A model generated the notes under the pieces. That model saw only the letters and a program-made list of their open reading frames with translations, did no database searches and was not told the origin of the DNA. Positions 24,566-33,464 of a stretch of 36,543 bases of DNA are shown here, piece after piece. This DNA is from a bacterium (GTDB taxonomy: Bacteria; Patescibacteriota; Saccharimonadia; CAILAD01; GCA-016700035): positions 1 through 36,543 of the forward strand of contig JADZGC010000009.1 in NCBI GenBank assembly GCA_020854115.1. The letters are read 5' to 3'. Both the position numbers and the translations under genes were made by a program. Every line of letters begins with the position of its first letter. The stretch's first letter is position 1.

Positions 24566-24593
24566 AGGGTGAGTAATATTGGTGAGGAGGGGA

Positions 24594-26024
24594 GTGGTTC
24601 AGCTCGCTCTATATCGGTCATATCGACCATTGGACCTAGCGGATGTCGTGGGGCAAAAACATGTCACCGACACGCTCGACAAAGCTTTTCAAAAAGGCGC
24701 GATTAGTCATGCTTACTTACTGACAGGCCCACGCGGTACGGGGAAGACCAGTGTAGCGCGCATCATTGCTCGTCGCGTCAACCAGCTTCCATCCGAAGCT
24801 GACATTGCCCGCGAGCTCGACGTCATAGAGATAGACGCCGCATCAAATCGCGGCATTGACGAAATCCGTGCTCTGCGTGATAAGCTCGCCACCGCGCCTA
24901 GCACACTGCCTTACAAAGTATTCATCATCGACGAGGTCCACATGTTGACCCGCGAGGCTTTTAATGCACTCTTAAAGACACTTGAAGAGCCGCCGCCACA
25001 TGTCATCTTCGTACTCGCCACGACCGAAGTCCACAAACTACCCGATACCATCATCTCACGTACCCAACGACATGATTTTCGCCTCATCACAGCAGCTGAC
25101 TTAGCGCAAACGCTTAAAGATGTTGCAAAAAAAGAGAACATTACCATTGATGACGAAGCGCTACGCCTCATTGCCGAACAAGCCCAGGGCGGCTTCCGAG
25201 ACGCACTCAGCCTCTTAGATCAGCTGGCCAGTCGCGGTGAGGCCATTACGGGCGAGGTAGTTGCACAAACTGCCGGTATCGGTGACATCACGCTCGCCCA
25301 ATCCCTACTAACCGCTACGCTCGAGAGCGACACCAGTGGCGCCCTCGATGCTCTACAAAAACTTCTCACTGCCGGTGCCGAGCCGACTATACTGACTGAA
25401 TACCTTCTTGCATACGTGCGTTCGGAATTCTTGCGGGCTGAACCAAAGTTCGCCCAACGATATGTGCCGATATTGCGTACCCTCTCCCGCGCCACAAGCG
25501 AGCAACGCACTGCTACTATCCCAAGCTTGCCACTAGAACTCGCACTCTGGGAGCTGACACAATCCACAGTAGCTACACGCCCAACGCAATCAGCTTCTCC
25601 AGTAGCAGCAGTGACACAGCAGCCAACACCACCCAAGAAACAATCCTCGGCAACGCCCAACTCAGTACGCACTACCAAACATACACCACCAATAGCCGGC
25701 CTTAATGACTCTGTCATTGCCACCAAGGCCCTTTCTCTTATCAAGATAAAAAATAATTCCCTGTATGCTATTCTGCGCTCTGGTGAGCCAACCCTCGAGG
25801 GGAATCAACTCCTGATTCGCTGCCGCTTCCGTTTTCACAAAGAGCGCATCGAGGAAGCTCGTAATCGTCAGCTAATTGAGGCTATCTTCACAAAAGCAGC
25901 TGGACGCACGATAGAGCTGCGCGTCGAACATACCTCAGCTGATGCGCCAGCACAAGAAGCACATGATGACCAAGAGCTCGTCGCTAGCGCGCTCGAGATT
26001 CTCGGTGGGGAGGTGATCGAATAA
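24594..26024 (+). CDS. dnaX: DNA polymerase III subunit gamma/tau, lacking zinc module
   Basis: Clamp-loader ATPase that loads the sliding clamp. Walker A is GPRGTGKTS (~residues 43-51) and Walker B is IIDEVHML. The four-cysteine zinc module that normally follows ARRVN is absent: the sequence runs straight from RRVNQLPSEADIARELD into VIEIDAASNRGIDEIR. SRTQRHDF replaces the usual SRCQRFDF. A Pro/Thr/Ser linker (~340-375) separates a small C-terminal domain. Start codon is uncertain: GTG 24594 (close Shine-Dalgarno AGGAGG) or GTG 24582. It overlaps dnaB by one base. Confidence 0.92.
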   Translation: MVQLALYRSYRPLDLADVVGQKHVTDTLDKAFQKGAISHAYLLTGPRGTGKTSVARIIARRVNQLPSEADIARELDVIEIDAASNRGIDEIRALRDKLATAPSTLPYKVFIIDEVHMLTREAFNALLKTLEEPPPHVIFVLATTEVHKLPDTIISRTQRHDFRLITAADLAQTLKDVAKKENITIDDEALRLIAEQAQGGFRDALSLLDQLASRGEAITGEVVAQTAGIGDITLAQSLLTATLESDTSGALDALQKLLTAGAEPTILTEYLLAYVRSEFLRAEPKFAQRYVPILRTLSRATSEQRTATIPSLPLELALWELTQSTVATRPTQSASPVAAVTQQPTPPKKQSSATPNSVRTTKHTPPIAGLNDSVIATKALSLIKIKNNSLYAILRSGEPTLEGNQLLIRCRFRFHKERIEEARNRQLIEAIFTKAAGRTIELRVEHTSADAPAQEAHDDQELVASALEILGGEVIE

Positions 26025-27394
26025 TGGCGCAAGATACTGGGTATAGCGGCGGATCACTTGAGCGGTCACTCACACCCCCGCACAACTTGGAGGCCGAGAA
26101 GTCACTGCTTGGTGCACTGCTCATCGATTCAGATGCGCTGATTCGAGTAGCCGACATTGTTCATGACGATGACTTCTATGATCATCGACATGGTATCGTC
26201 TACGGTTCGATTCTCCATCTCTATGAACAACGCAAACCAATTGACCTGATTACAATCTCCGATCATCTCCAAGGCCTCAAAAAGCTCAAAGAAATTGGCG
26301 GCATGACCTTCCTGACTGAGCTCGCAGCTAATGTACCGAGCGCCACTCATGCAGCTGAATATGCCAAGATCGTGGCGGCTAAGGCGACGCTCCGTAGACT
26401 CGATCTAGCGGGTCACACTATCGCTGGATTCGCACACAACGAAGATAAGCCGCTAGAGGATATTCTCGATGAGTCCGAACAGGCTCTTTTTCAGGTCAGT
26501 CAAAAGCATCTCAAGCAAAACTTTATTTCAGCCAGTCAAATCCTAGTCGATAGTTTCGATCGACTCGACGCTCTACACAAGGATAAGAAGCAGTTGCGCG
26601 GTGTACCTACTGGCTTCGCGGCTATGGACAATCTCTTAGCCGGGCTACAACGCTCTGATATGATCATCTTAGCTGCTCGCCCAAGTGTCGGGAAGACGAG
26701 CTTCGCGCTAAATGTCGCAGCCAATGTCGCCATCCGTGAAGGCGTACCGGTCGGGATCTTCAGCCTGGAAATGAGTAAAGAACAACTCATCGACCGTATG
26801 CTCGCCATGGAATCAGGAATCGACTCATGGAAGCTGCGCACCGGGAATCTCGAGGATAAGGATTTTGAAAAACTCAATAGTGCCATGGGCGTACTTGCCG
26901 AAGCGCCGATCTATATTGATGATAGCGCGCTCATTAACTCACTCGAAATGCGCACAAAGGCACGGCGACTGCAGGCCGAGCACGGACTGGGGCTCATTAT
27001 CATCGACTACCTGCAGCTGATGAGCGGGCGCTCAAGCGGAGGAAGTGATAACCGCGTCAACGAGGTATCAGAGATTTCACGCTCGATTAAAGGTCTCGCG
27101 CGCGAACTCGATGTCCCAGTTATCGCCCTCTCACAACTATCCCGTGCCGTCGAATCACGCAATCCGCCGATACCCCAGCTCTCAGACCTTCGTGAATCTG
27201 GATCAATCGAGCAGGATGCAGACGTGGTTATGTTTATTTCTCGCGAAGATAGGTGGAACAAAGAAACTGAGCGCAAGAACATCGCCGACATCATCATAGC
27301 TAAGCATCGTAACGGTCCAACCGGTGATGTTGAGCTCTTCTTTAGTCCCGAACTCATGCTCTTCCGGTCACTGGAGCGCAAACACACAAATTAA
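26024..27394 (+). CDS. dnaB: Replicative DNA helicase
   Basis: Hexameric 5'-3' helicase of the replisome. The 456-aa protein has the N-terminal DnaB domain (PPHNLEAEKSLLGALLID) and the RecA-like core with Walker A ARPSVGKTSFALN, Walker B LIIIDYLQLM, and motifs SQLSRAVE and DLRESGSIEQDADVV. No intein is present. Overlap with dnaX (TAATG) indicates co-translation of clamp loader and helicase. Confidence 0.97.
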   Translation: MAQDTGYSGGSLERSLTPPHNLEAEKSLLGALLIDSDALIRVADIVHDDDFYDHRHGIVYGSILHLYEQRKPIDLITISDHLQGLKKLKEIGGMTFLTELAANVPSATHAAEYAKIVAAKATLRRLDLAGHTIAGFAHNEDKPLEDILDESEQALFQVSQKHLKQNFISASQILVDSFDRLDALHKDKKQLRGVPTGFAAMDNLLAGLQRSDMIILAARPSVGKTSFALNVAANVAIREGVPVGIFSLEMSKEQLIDRMLAMESGIDSWKLRTGNLEDKDFEKLNSAMGVLAEAPIYIDDSALINSLEMRTKARRLQAEHGLGLIIIDYLQLMSGRSSGGSDNRVNEVSEISRSIKGLARELDVPVIALSQLSRAVESRNPPIPQLSDLRESGSIEQDADVVMFISREDRWNKETERKNIADIIIAKHRNGPTGDVELFFSPELMLFRSLERKHTN

Positions 27395-27457
27395 GCACAA
27401 GTGTGTTTACTCAGTCATAATAACCAAGCTATACTCAAAGAACGAAAGAACCGACCC

Positions 27458-27973
27458 ATGCCCGAAACTAAGCCTAAGCCAAACACTGACCATCATCCCC
27501 GAACAAAAGCTACCCACGAAGTCGCGCGTGTTGGACGATTTGGTATAGTCGGTATACTCAATACGCTGATCGATTTTGGAACGCTTAATCTTCTGACTCG
27601 ACTGTTTGGACTCAGTAATCTGGCAGCTAACATTCCAGCTACGACGATCGCCATGCTGTTTAGCTTCTTCGCAAATCGCAACTTTGTGTTCAAAGCCCAC
27701 ACCCATGACTCTCAACTCAAGCAAGCGTTATGCTTTTTTGCCTTCACTGCCTTCGGCTTGTACGTACTGCAGAGTAGCGTCATATACTTCTTCGAACAAG
27801 TGTGGGTCTGGCCGATCGGAGTGGGTGTGCATGTTGCACAAACACTGGGAGTAACACGGTTGGTAGACGACCAATTTATCGTCACGAATGGCGTCAAAGC
27901 GGTTGCGACAGTCGTGAGCTTAAGTTGGAATTATCTAACCTACAAACGTTTTGTATTTAAGGAATACAAATAA
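27458..27973 (+). CDS. GtrA-family membrane protein
   Basis: A four-helix membrane protein of the GtrA family (171 aa), proposed to flip polyprenyl-phosphate-linked sugars or to assist their transfer. The family start RFGIVGILNTLIDFGTLNLL and the ending SWNYLTYKRFVFK are clear. I chose ATG 27458; TATACT at 27430 is a possible promoter, and an upstream frame from 27401 lacks support. It overlaps the next gene by one base, heading a four-gene glycosylation cluster. Confidence 0.88.
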   Translation: MPETKPKPNTDHHPRTKATHEVARVGRFGIVGILNTLIDFGTLNLLTRLFGLSNLAANIPATTIAMLFSFFANRNFVFKAHTHDSQLKQALCFFAFTAFGLYVLQSSVIYFFEQVWVWPIGVGVHVAQTLGVTRLVDDQFIVTNGVKAVATVVSLSWNYLTYKRFVFKEYK

Positions 27974-29607
27974 TGGTTGCTGGACCTAAACCACAAAAAG
28001 TTACAAAGCGGCAGCATTTTATTGCCAAGTATGGCACTTGGATTGTGTTAGCAATGATCGTACTGTTGGCAATCTTCATGCGCTTCTACCAGCTTGATCA
28101 ATTGCCTCCAGGCCTTCATCCAGATGAGGCAGCCAACGGTCAGGATGTTTTTAGGATTTTCAATCGCGACATCCGGCCGCTCTATGCCACCAATGGGCCT
28201 CGCGAGTCACTTTTCTTCTTCTTGCAGGGTATTTTCGTCTGGTTTCTAGGAAATACCATCCTAGCCCTACGCATCGCCCCAGCAATTGCGGGCGTGCTGG
28301 CTGTCATTGCTGTGTATTACTGGGGTACCGATTGGTTTGGCAGAAGGGTCGGGCTTTTGGCGGCATTCTTCTTGGCAATTAACCCGTGGGTTATCGTCAT
28401 ATCGCGTGACGGCTTTCGAGCCAGCATGACGCCATTGATGGTTGCGCTCGTGGCGTATTTCGCCGGTCGAGCCTTTAAAACTCGAAAATTGCCTTACTTC
28501 ATCGGAGCTGGTCTATGCCTAGGACTAGGGGCCTATACTTATACGGCCTTCCAGCTTATGCTCGCGGCTAGCTTTGGGCTTCTGATGTACACTGCTATAT
28601 TCCGACGCGAGCTCATCAAAAAGAATGTACGCAATATCGGTCTAGCTCTCGCCACATTCCTCCTCGTAATCACACCACTCGGGATATATACGGTGACGCA
28701 TAAGGATGCAGCCTCGCGAGCAGGTGGCACGAGCTTTTTGAATAAGGACCTTAATGGTGGCAAGCCACTGCAAACACTAGGTGAGAGTATGACGAAGACG
28801 ATATTGCAATACAACTTCGCAGGCGACAGCAACCCGCGTCATAACATTCCAAACGAACCTTATCTTAATACATTTGTTGGTATCATGTTTATTCTCGGCA
28901 TTTTGATCTCCCTGTATGCGCTGCGTCACAGTCGATACGTAGCCCTGTTGCTTATTTTTGGCGCCATGATACTCCCCGCAGCACTCACCGCAGAGGGGCT
29001 GCCACATGGATTGCGTTCAATCGGGAGTGCACCAGCAGTGATGATCCTGGTGGCAGTTGGGCTGTCTTATTTTATTGGTCGCTGGTACGCAATCTTTCCG
29101 ATCAATTCTTTCGCTCGCAATATAGGCCTTGGTTTTATACTGCTTCTCCTGGGTGCCACGCTTGTGCAAGGATACAAAGCCTACTTTGTGGCCTGGGCAG
29201 GAGATCAGAACACGTACGATGCTTATGCAGAAGACATGGCCGAGATTGCTCGTCAGTACAACACTACTATCAAAGGCACCAACCAGCCTACGACCTATAT
29301 GGTAGTTGACGGCTATTCTATACGTACCATCGACTATCTGACTCGCGCAAAGCCTGACTACAAGTACAATATCGATGATGGCTTCGGCCTCGATCGTGGG
29401 TCAGGCTGGAAGCGGCTAGAATGGGATCAAGTGAAGTCGGTGCCGCTCACGCAAGACCCGACCGTATTCTTCGTCCAAAATAACCAGCGACGACAAGAAG
29501 TTCTGGACATCTTACGCGCTAAATACCCAACTGCCAGTATTAAAGCAATGAGCTCTCCAAGCTTCCCACAACGTACACTCTATTACGAGGTCGAAGTAAA
29601 TCGATGA
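27973..29607 (+). CDS. GT39/ArnT-like membrane glycosyltransferase
   Basis: Polytopic enzyme of the PMT/ArnT type (544 aa, about eleven helices) that transfers sugar from a polyprenyl-phosphate donor on the outer face. After the first helix lies the acidic motif PDEAANGQDVF, whose Asp is the catalytic candidate in this fold. The C-terminal ~140 residues are a soluble outer domain (RQYNTTIKG onward). Target (protein, S-layer or lipid) unknown. Confidence 0.82.
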   Translation: MVAGPKPQKVTKRQHFIAKYGTWIVLAMIVLLAIFMRFYQLDQLPPGLHPDEAANGQDVFRIFNRDIRPLYATNGPRESLFFFLQGIFVWFLGNTILALRIAPAIAGVLAVIAVYYWGTDWFGRRVGLLAAFFLAINPWVIVISRDGFRASMTPLMVALVAYFAGRAFKTRKLPYFIGAGLCLGLGAYTYTAFQLMLAASFGLLMYTAIFRRELIKKNVRNIGLALATFLLVITPLGIYTVTHKDAASRAGGTSFLNKDLNGGKPLQTLGESMTKTILQYNFAGDSNPRHNIPNEPYLNTFVGIMFILGILISLYALRHSRYVALLLIFGAMILPAALTAEGLPHGLRSIGSAPAVMILVAVGLSYFIGRWYAIFPINSFARNIGLGFILLLLGATLVQGYKAYFVAWAGDQNTYDAYAEDMAEIARQYNTTIKGTNQPTTYMVVDGYSIRTIDYLTRAKPDYKYNIDDGFGLDRGSGWKRLEWDQVKSVPLTQDPTVFFVQNNQRRQEVLDILRAKYPTASIKAMSSPSFPQRTLYYEVEVNR

Positions 29608-30389
29608 ACGCCAAGGCCGGCCAACCACAGCTCACTATCCTCATACCAACGCTCAATGAAGAAAAGCGTATTGGCGCGACACTCAAAACACTCGCTCACT
29701 TCTTGAAAGAGCGCAAGTATGACGCCGAGGTCGTCGTTGTCGATGCGCTTTCAGACGACAACACTGAAAAAGTTGCTCGCGCTGAAGCGAAACACTTCGC
29801 TTCTTTCCGATACTTGCAAACCGGACCAAAGGTAGGGAAAGGCAAGCAAGTCCGTGACGGTATGTTCGCTGCCCGCGGCAAGTACATTATGTTTATGGAC
29901 GCCGACCTCGCCACCCCGCTTAAATACCTTGATGACGTGTACAGCTTAATACACTCAAAACGGCCGATCGGAATTTGTGTCCGAAATCTTTCTGACTCTC
30001 ACACCGGTTTGAGGAAATTCATTTCGACTTTTGGCAACTGGCTTACTCAAACATTACTCGTACCAGGCATACAAGACACACAATGTGGCTTCAAGGTATT
30101 TGATGCCCAGGTCGCAAAAGAAGTGTTCGGTCGCCAGCGGATCGTTGGCTGGGGATTCGATATGGAAATTCTCGCTGTAGCTCGCAAGCTCGGATATAGC
30201 ATTGAGCTGATCGAAGTTCCGGACTGGAAGGATGTCGTCGAAGGCTCTAAGATATCCGGTGGCTCAGGCTTCAAATCCCTTCAGGTGGCTTTGCAAGTTT
30301 TTATCGACTTACTCTCAATCAAGCTCGGGCTTTTAACAGGTCGTTATCGAAAGGTAAGTTTTCGTTATGTCCCGTACCAAGCTGACTAA
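29604..30389 (+). CDS. GT2 polyprenyl-phosphate glycosyltransferase
   Basis: Similar to dolichyl-phosphate beta-glucosyltransferase/mannosyl synthase (261 aa): LTILIPTLNEEKRIGATL at the start, VVDALSDDNT, GKGKQVRDGM, the DxD-type MDADLATP, and DTQCGFKVF with WGFDMEILAVA. It would load a sugar on polyprenyl phosphate in the cytosol, supplying the neighbouring GT39 enzymes with donor after flipping, for which GtrA is the candidate. Overlaps both neighbours. Confidence 0.87.
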   Translation: MNAKAGQPQLTILIPTLNEEKRIGATLKTLAHFLKERKYDAEVVVVDALSDDNTEKVARAEAKHFASFRYLQTGPKVGKGKQVRDGMFAARGKYIMFMDADLATPLKYLDDVYSLIHSKRPIGICVRNLSDSHTGLRKFISTFGNWLTQTLLVPGIQDTQCGFKVFDAQVAKEVFGRQRIVGWGFDMEILAVARKLGYSIELIEVPDWKDVVEGSKISGGSGFKSLQVALQVFIDLLSIKLGLLTGRYRKVSFRYVPYQAD

Positions 30390-31926
30390 TCGATTAGCCC
30401 CGACCTACATCCAACGTCTACCGGAGCGATGGGCAGTGTTTATACTGCTGCTAATTGCAGCTATTGCCAGGTTTCTGACAATCACCAAAGCTAGTGTGTG
30501 GCACGATGAAGGCTTCTCAGCAATGCTTGCTTCGCGCACACCGCTCGAAATATGGGCTGGCTCAGCGCGCGATGTACACCCACCGCTCTACTACGAACTG
30601 CTGCATTACTGGATGCAGATATTTGGTACCAGCGAGCTAGCTATGCGCAGCATGAGTGCCGTAGCTGGAATTGCCACCATCTTCATCATATACATACTCG
30701 TCAAGCGACATTTCGGCCGTGCAGCCGCCACAATCAGCCTCAGCCTTCTAGCCATCGCGCCTATGCTGGTTCGCTATAGCCAAGAGGCACGCATGTACGG
30801 GATCTTGGGCCTTTTCTTGATCGGAGGCACTTATGCGTTATTGCGTGCCACTGAGCATGTTCATCCAGATTGGCGCTGGTGGTCTATCTATGTACTTACC
30901 ATGGCGGCCGGTCTGTACACCCATTACTTTACGGTATTTGCTATCGTGGCCCACTGGCTGTATCTCATGACCCTTGAGCGGCCATGGAAATGGCGACTAG
31001 GCAAAAGTCGCTGGCTAAGAATCGACTGGTGGCTCGCAAATCTCGGTATGGTTGTTCTGTGGCTACCATGGCTACCGGCTTTCTACGGTCAATTCACTCG
31101 AGGACAAGGGATTAGCTGGATCCCTGCGACGACTATCTATACCTTGCCCAAGAGTGTCTGGCAAAACTTCACCTTTACTGATGCTATGGCCCTGCCGTCA
31201 TTGGTTTTTTGGGCAATCCCAGGCATTACACTCGGTCTCATTCTCTGGATCTCTTGGCTGCATAAGCACGAGCATAAGGAAATCCGAGCTCTCTTCTGGT
31301 ATACCGTTCTGCCAATCGGTGCGACCATTGCCGTGTCAACCATTAAGCCCATCTATCAAGACCGATATCTGGTATTTGCAGCCTATGGACTCTACACCTT
31401 ACTAGGAATCGCGCTCACGCAACTGATTCGCCAACATCAGGCTACCGGAGCAGCCGCCTTAATTGGTACGCTGATCATCTTCGGTATAGGGGTCGGTAAT
31501 GTTGCACGACAAGCGACTCACTCCATGAAGGTAGTCGGGGAGTACGTCAGTCAGACTGGCGATGTAGTCGTATCAGCCGAATTATATACATACTTTGATT
31601 TCAGCTATTATTGCAACTCGTGTGACGACTCAAGAAACACCTTTAAGGTCAACTACACAGATATGATCAAGCCAACTCTATTACTGAATACCTCAGCTAC
31701 ATCTTACGGCAGACCGAACGGATACGGTGAATCCAGCCTCCTGTATGATCGCGCTGATAAAATTTATGTAGACGATCTATCGACTATCAAGCCTGCAAAC
31801 GGCCGCCTCTGGATGATTGGTAAGCCCGGGGAGCAGAAATACTGGAAAGCTACTCCAGCAAACTGGCAGCAGCTCGACCAAATCAAAACCAATTCATCCG
31901 AAGCTCGTCTCTACCAAGTGCAATAA
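30367..31926 (+). CDS. GT39/PMT-family membrane mannosyltransferase-like protein
   Basis: Second polytopic GT39-type enzyme of the cluster (519 aa). WHDEGFSAML after the first helix holds the catalytic Asp-Glu candidate, and ARDVHPPLYYELLHYW plus YSQEARMYG are hallmarks of the family. A C-terminal soluble domain (from ~residue 395) contains CNSCDD. The start lies 23 bp inside the GT2 gene. Confidence 0.85.
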   Translation: MSRTKLTNRLAPTYIQRLPERWAVFILLLIAAIARFLTITKASVWHDEGFSAMLASRTPLEIWAGSARDVHPPLYYELLHYWMQIFGTSELAMRSMSAVAGIATIFIIYILVKRHFGRAAATISLSLLAIAPMLVRYSQEARMYGILGLFLIGGTYALLRATEHVHPDWRWWSIYVLTMAAGLYTHYFTVFAIVAHWLYLMTLERPWKWRLGKSRWLRIDWWLANLGMVVLWLPWLPAFYGQFTRGQGISWIPATTIYTLPKSVWQNFTFTDAMALPSLVFWAIPGITLGLILWISWLHKHEHKEIRALFWYTVLPIGATIAVSTIKPIYQDRYLVFAAYGLYTLLGIALTQLIRQHQATGAAALIGTLIIFGIGVGNVARQATHSMKVVGEYVSQTGDVVVSAELYTYFDFSYYCNSCDDSRNTFKVNYTDMIKPTLLLNTSATSYGRPNGYGESSLLYDRADKIYVDDLSTIKPANGRLWMIGKPGEQKYWKATPANWQQLDQIKTNSSEARLYQVQ

Positions 31927-31941
31927 TCACTCGATCTGCGG

Positions 31942-31969
31942 TACAATAGATAGTATCAGATTAGAGGAG
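31942..31969 (+). promoter_or_regulatory. -10 box and strong RBS before ybaB
   Basis: TACAAT at 31942-31947 is followed by AGGAGA at 31964-31969, 8 nt before the ATG at 31978. This transcript has a normal Shine-Dalgarno leader, in contrast to the leaderless genes of the left half. Confidence 0.5.
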
Positions 31970-31977
31970 ATAAAAGT

Positions 31978-32265
31978 ATGCTCGAACAAGTCAAAGCCAT
32001 GAATGAATTGCGCAAGCTTCAAAAAGAGCTCAAGCAAGTTGAAGTGGAAGCCGATGCTGGAAATGGCGCGGTAGTTGTTGTAGTCAATGGCGAACAAAAA
32101 GTCACCAGCATCAAGCTCGATAAAGAAAAATTTGACCCCGAAGACCTGCCACGTCTCGAGAAGCTGATCGAGTCAGCAGTAAATCAAGCTATGGGGACTT
32201 TGCAACGTGAAGTCGCCGATAAAATGAAAGGCCGCATGGGGGACCTCAATATCCCCGGACTCTAG
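31978..32265 (+). CDS. ybaB: YbaB/EbfC nucleoid-associated protein
   Basis: Small DNA-binding tweezer-like dimer (95 aa). Family pattern: LRKLQKELKQVEVEADAGNGAVVVVVNGEQKVTSIKLD and a helical C-terminus with MKGRMGDLNIPGL. It precedes recR, the standard bacterial order. Confidence 0.92.
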   Translation: MLEQVKAMNELRKLQKELKQVEVEADAGNGAVVVVVNGEQKVTSIKLDKEKFDPEDLPRLEKLIESAVNQAMGTLQREVADKMKGRMGDLNIPGL

Positions 32266-32277
32266 ATCGAGACTATT

Positions 32278-32880
32278 GTGACACACGTCCTACCGAAGCA
32301 AATCACACGAGCGGTCGAGGAGTTTGCAAAGCTTCCGTCGATTGGCCCAAAGACAGCAGAACGCCTGACGATGTATCTGGTGCGCTTTGGCGACCCTAGA
32401 CGGCTCGGCGAGGCGCTGATTGGCTTGCGAGATGGGCTGCAGTTTTGTGCCCAGTGCCACAGTTTTGCAATCGAGGAGCTATGTGCATTATGTCAGGACA
32501 CAAATCGCGACAACAACATAATAGCCGTGGTAGCCCAACCACTCGACATTATCGCCCTCGAACGAACGGGTTCATTCCAAGGTCGCTATCATGTACTCCA
32601 CGGCTTACTCAGCCCGATCGACGGAATAGGACCAAGTCAACTCAAGATCGATACGTTGCTGGCAAGAATATCAGCTATCGATCCGCAAGAAATCGTACTG
32701 GCCACCAATGCCACAGTGGAAGGCGAGACGACTGCTATGTATATCGCAAAGCAGCTCGCAGATTCGTCGGTCCGCGTCACGCGACTAGCACAGGGCATGC
32801 CAGTCGGTGCCGATGTCGAGTACGCCGATCAAGTCACACTATCACGAGCGTTCTCGGGGCGCACGGAGGTGCAGATATGA
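32278..32880 (+). CDS. recR: Recombination mediator RecR
   Basis: Ring-shaped DNA-repair mediator working with RecO/RecF. The 200-aa protein has the helix-hairpin-helix LPSIGPKTAERLTMYL, the four-Cys zinc finger CAQC..CALC (~57-72), and a Toprim domain (VVAQPLDIIALERTGSFQGRYHVL). The start is GTG 32278 and the stop overlaps the exonuclease start (ATGA). Confidence 0.95.
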   Translation: MTHVLPKQITRAVEEFAKLPSIGPKTAERLTMYLVRFGDPRRLGEALIGLRDGLQFCAQCHSFAIEELCALCQDTNRDNNIIAVVAQPLDIIALERTGSFQGRYHVLHGLLSPIDGIGPSQLKIDTLLARISAIDPQEIVLATNATVEGETTAMYIAKQLADSSVRVTRLAQGMPVGADVEYADQVTLSRAFSGRTEVQI

Positions 32881-33464
32881 GCACGTTTGCGGGTTTTTCT
32901 AAGGATATACTCCTGATCGACTTCGAGAGCACAGGCTTCACGCGAGACATTGATACGCAAGACATCATTGACCCAGGCGACCCCACGCAACTTGGCGCCG
33001 TCCTGCTCGACAAGCAGACACTTGTAGAAAAACAGCACTTCCTCAGTGATATTAAGGCTGACCCAGCACGACTCGATGCCTGGGTACTTGAGCATACCGA
33101 CATCACTGCCGAGCGCGTAGCAAACGCCCCGACTGCAAAAGAAGTGGCCAAGCAGTTTATCGAAACTTTTGGCGAAGATATCTATCTCGCATCGTGGAAT
33201 GTCAGCTTTGATCGGGCTTGGCTCGACACTTTCTTGCGCGCAGTCCATCGCCGCGAAACGATGTACGACTATCACCACATAGATATCTGGACGCTTGCCT
33301 ATACCTATCTGTGTGAGCTGGGACACCCTGAAATCATTCGCTCAGAAGAAACCTTCCGTGCTTTTGGACAGGATACCCGCAGTGCCCATAATGCTCTCGA
33401 CGACTGTCGTCGCACCGCCGACGTACTCCGAGCTATTATTAATCGAAAGTCACTAACGATATGA
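32877..33464 (+). CDS. DEDDh 3'-5' exonuclease (DnaQ/RNase T-like)
   Basis: A 195-aa nuclease. ExoI has DFESTG (Asp, Glu), ExoII is in ASWNVSFDRAWLD and ExoIII is HNALDDCRRTADVL (His plus Asp). It could be the proofreading epsilon-type subunit or a repair/RNA exonuclease. The start ATG 32877 lies in the recR stop; a much longer open frame from 32445 is an out-of-frame shadow of recR. Confidence 0.88.
   Translation: MSTFAGFSKDILLIDFESTGFTRDIDTQDIIDPGDPTQLGAVLLDKQTLVEKQHFLSDIKADPARLDAWVLEHTDITAERVANAPTAKEVAKQFIETFGEDIYLASWNVSFDRAWLDTFLRAVHRRETMYDYHHIDIWTLAYTYLCELGHPEIIRSEETFRAFGQDTRSAHNALDDCRRTADVLRAIINRKSLTI

Noticed and set aside
32445-32876. Long open frame extending the exonuclease upstream
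   Set aside because: It is an out-of-frame shadow of recR; the ATGA at 32877 and the MSTFAGFSKDILLIDFES start are convincing.
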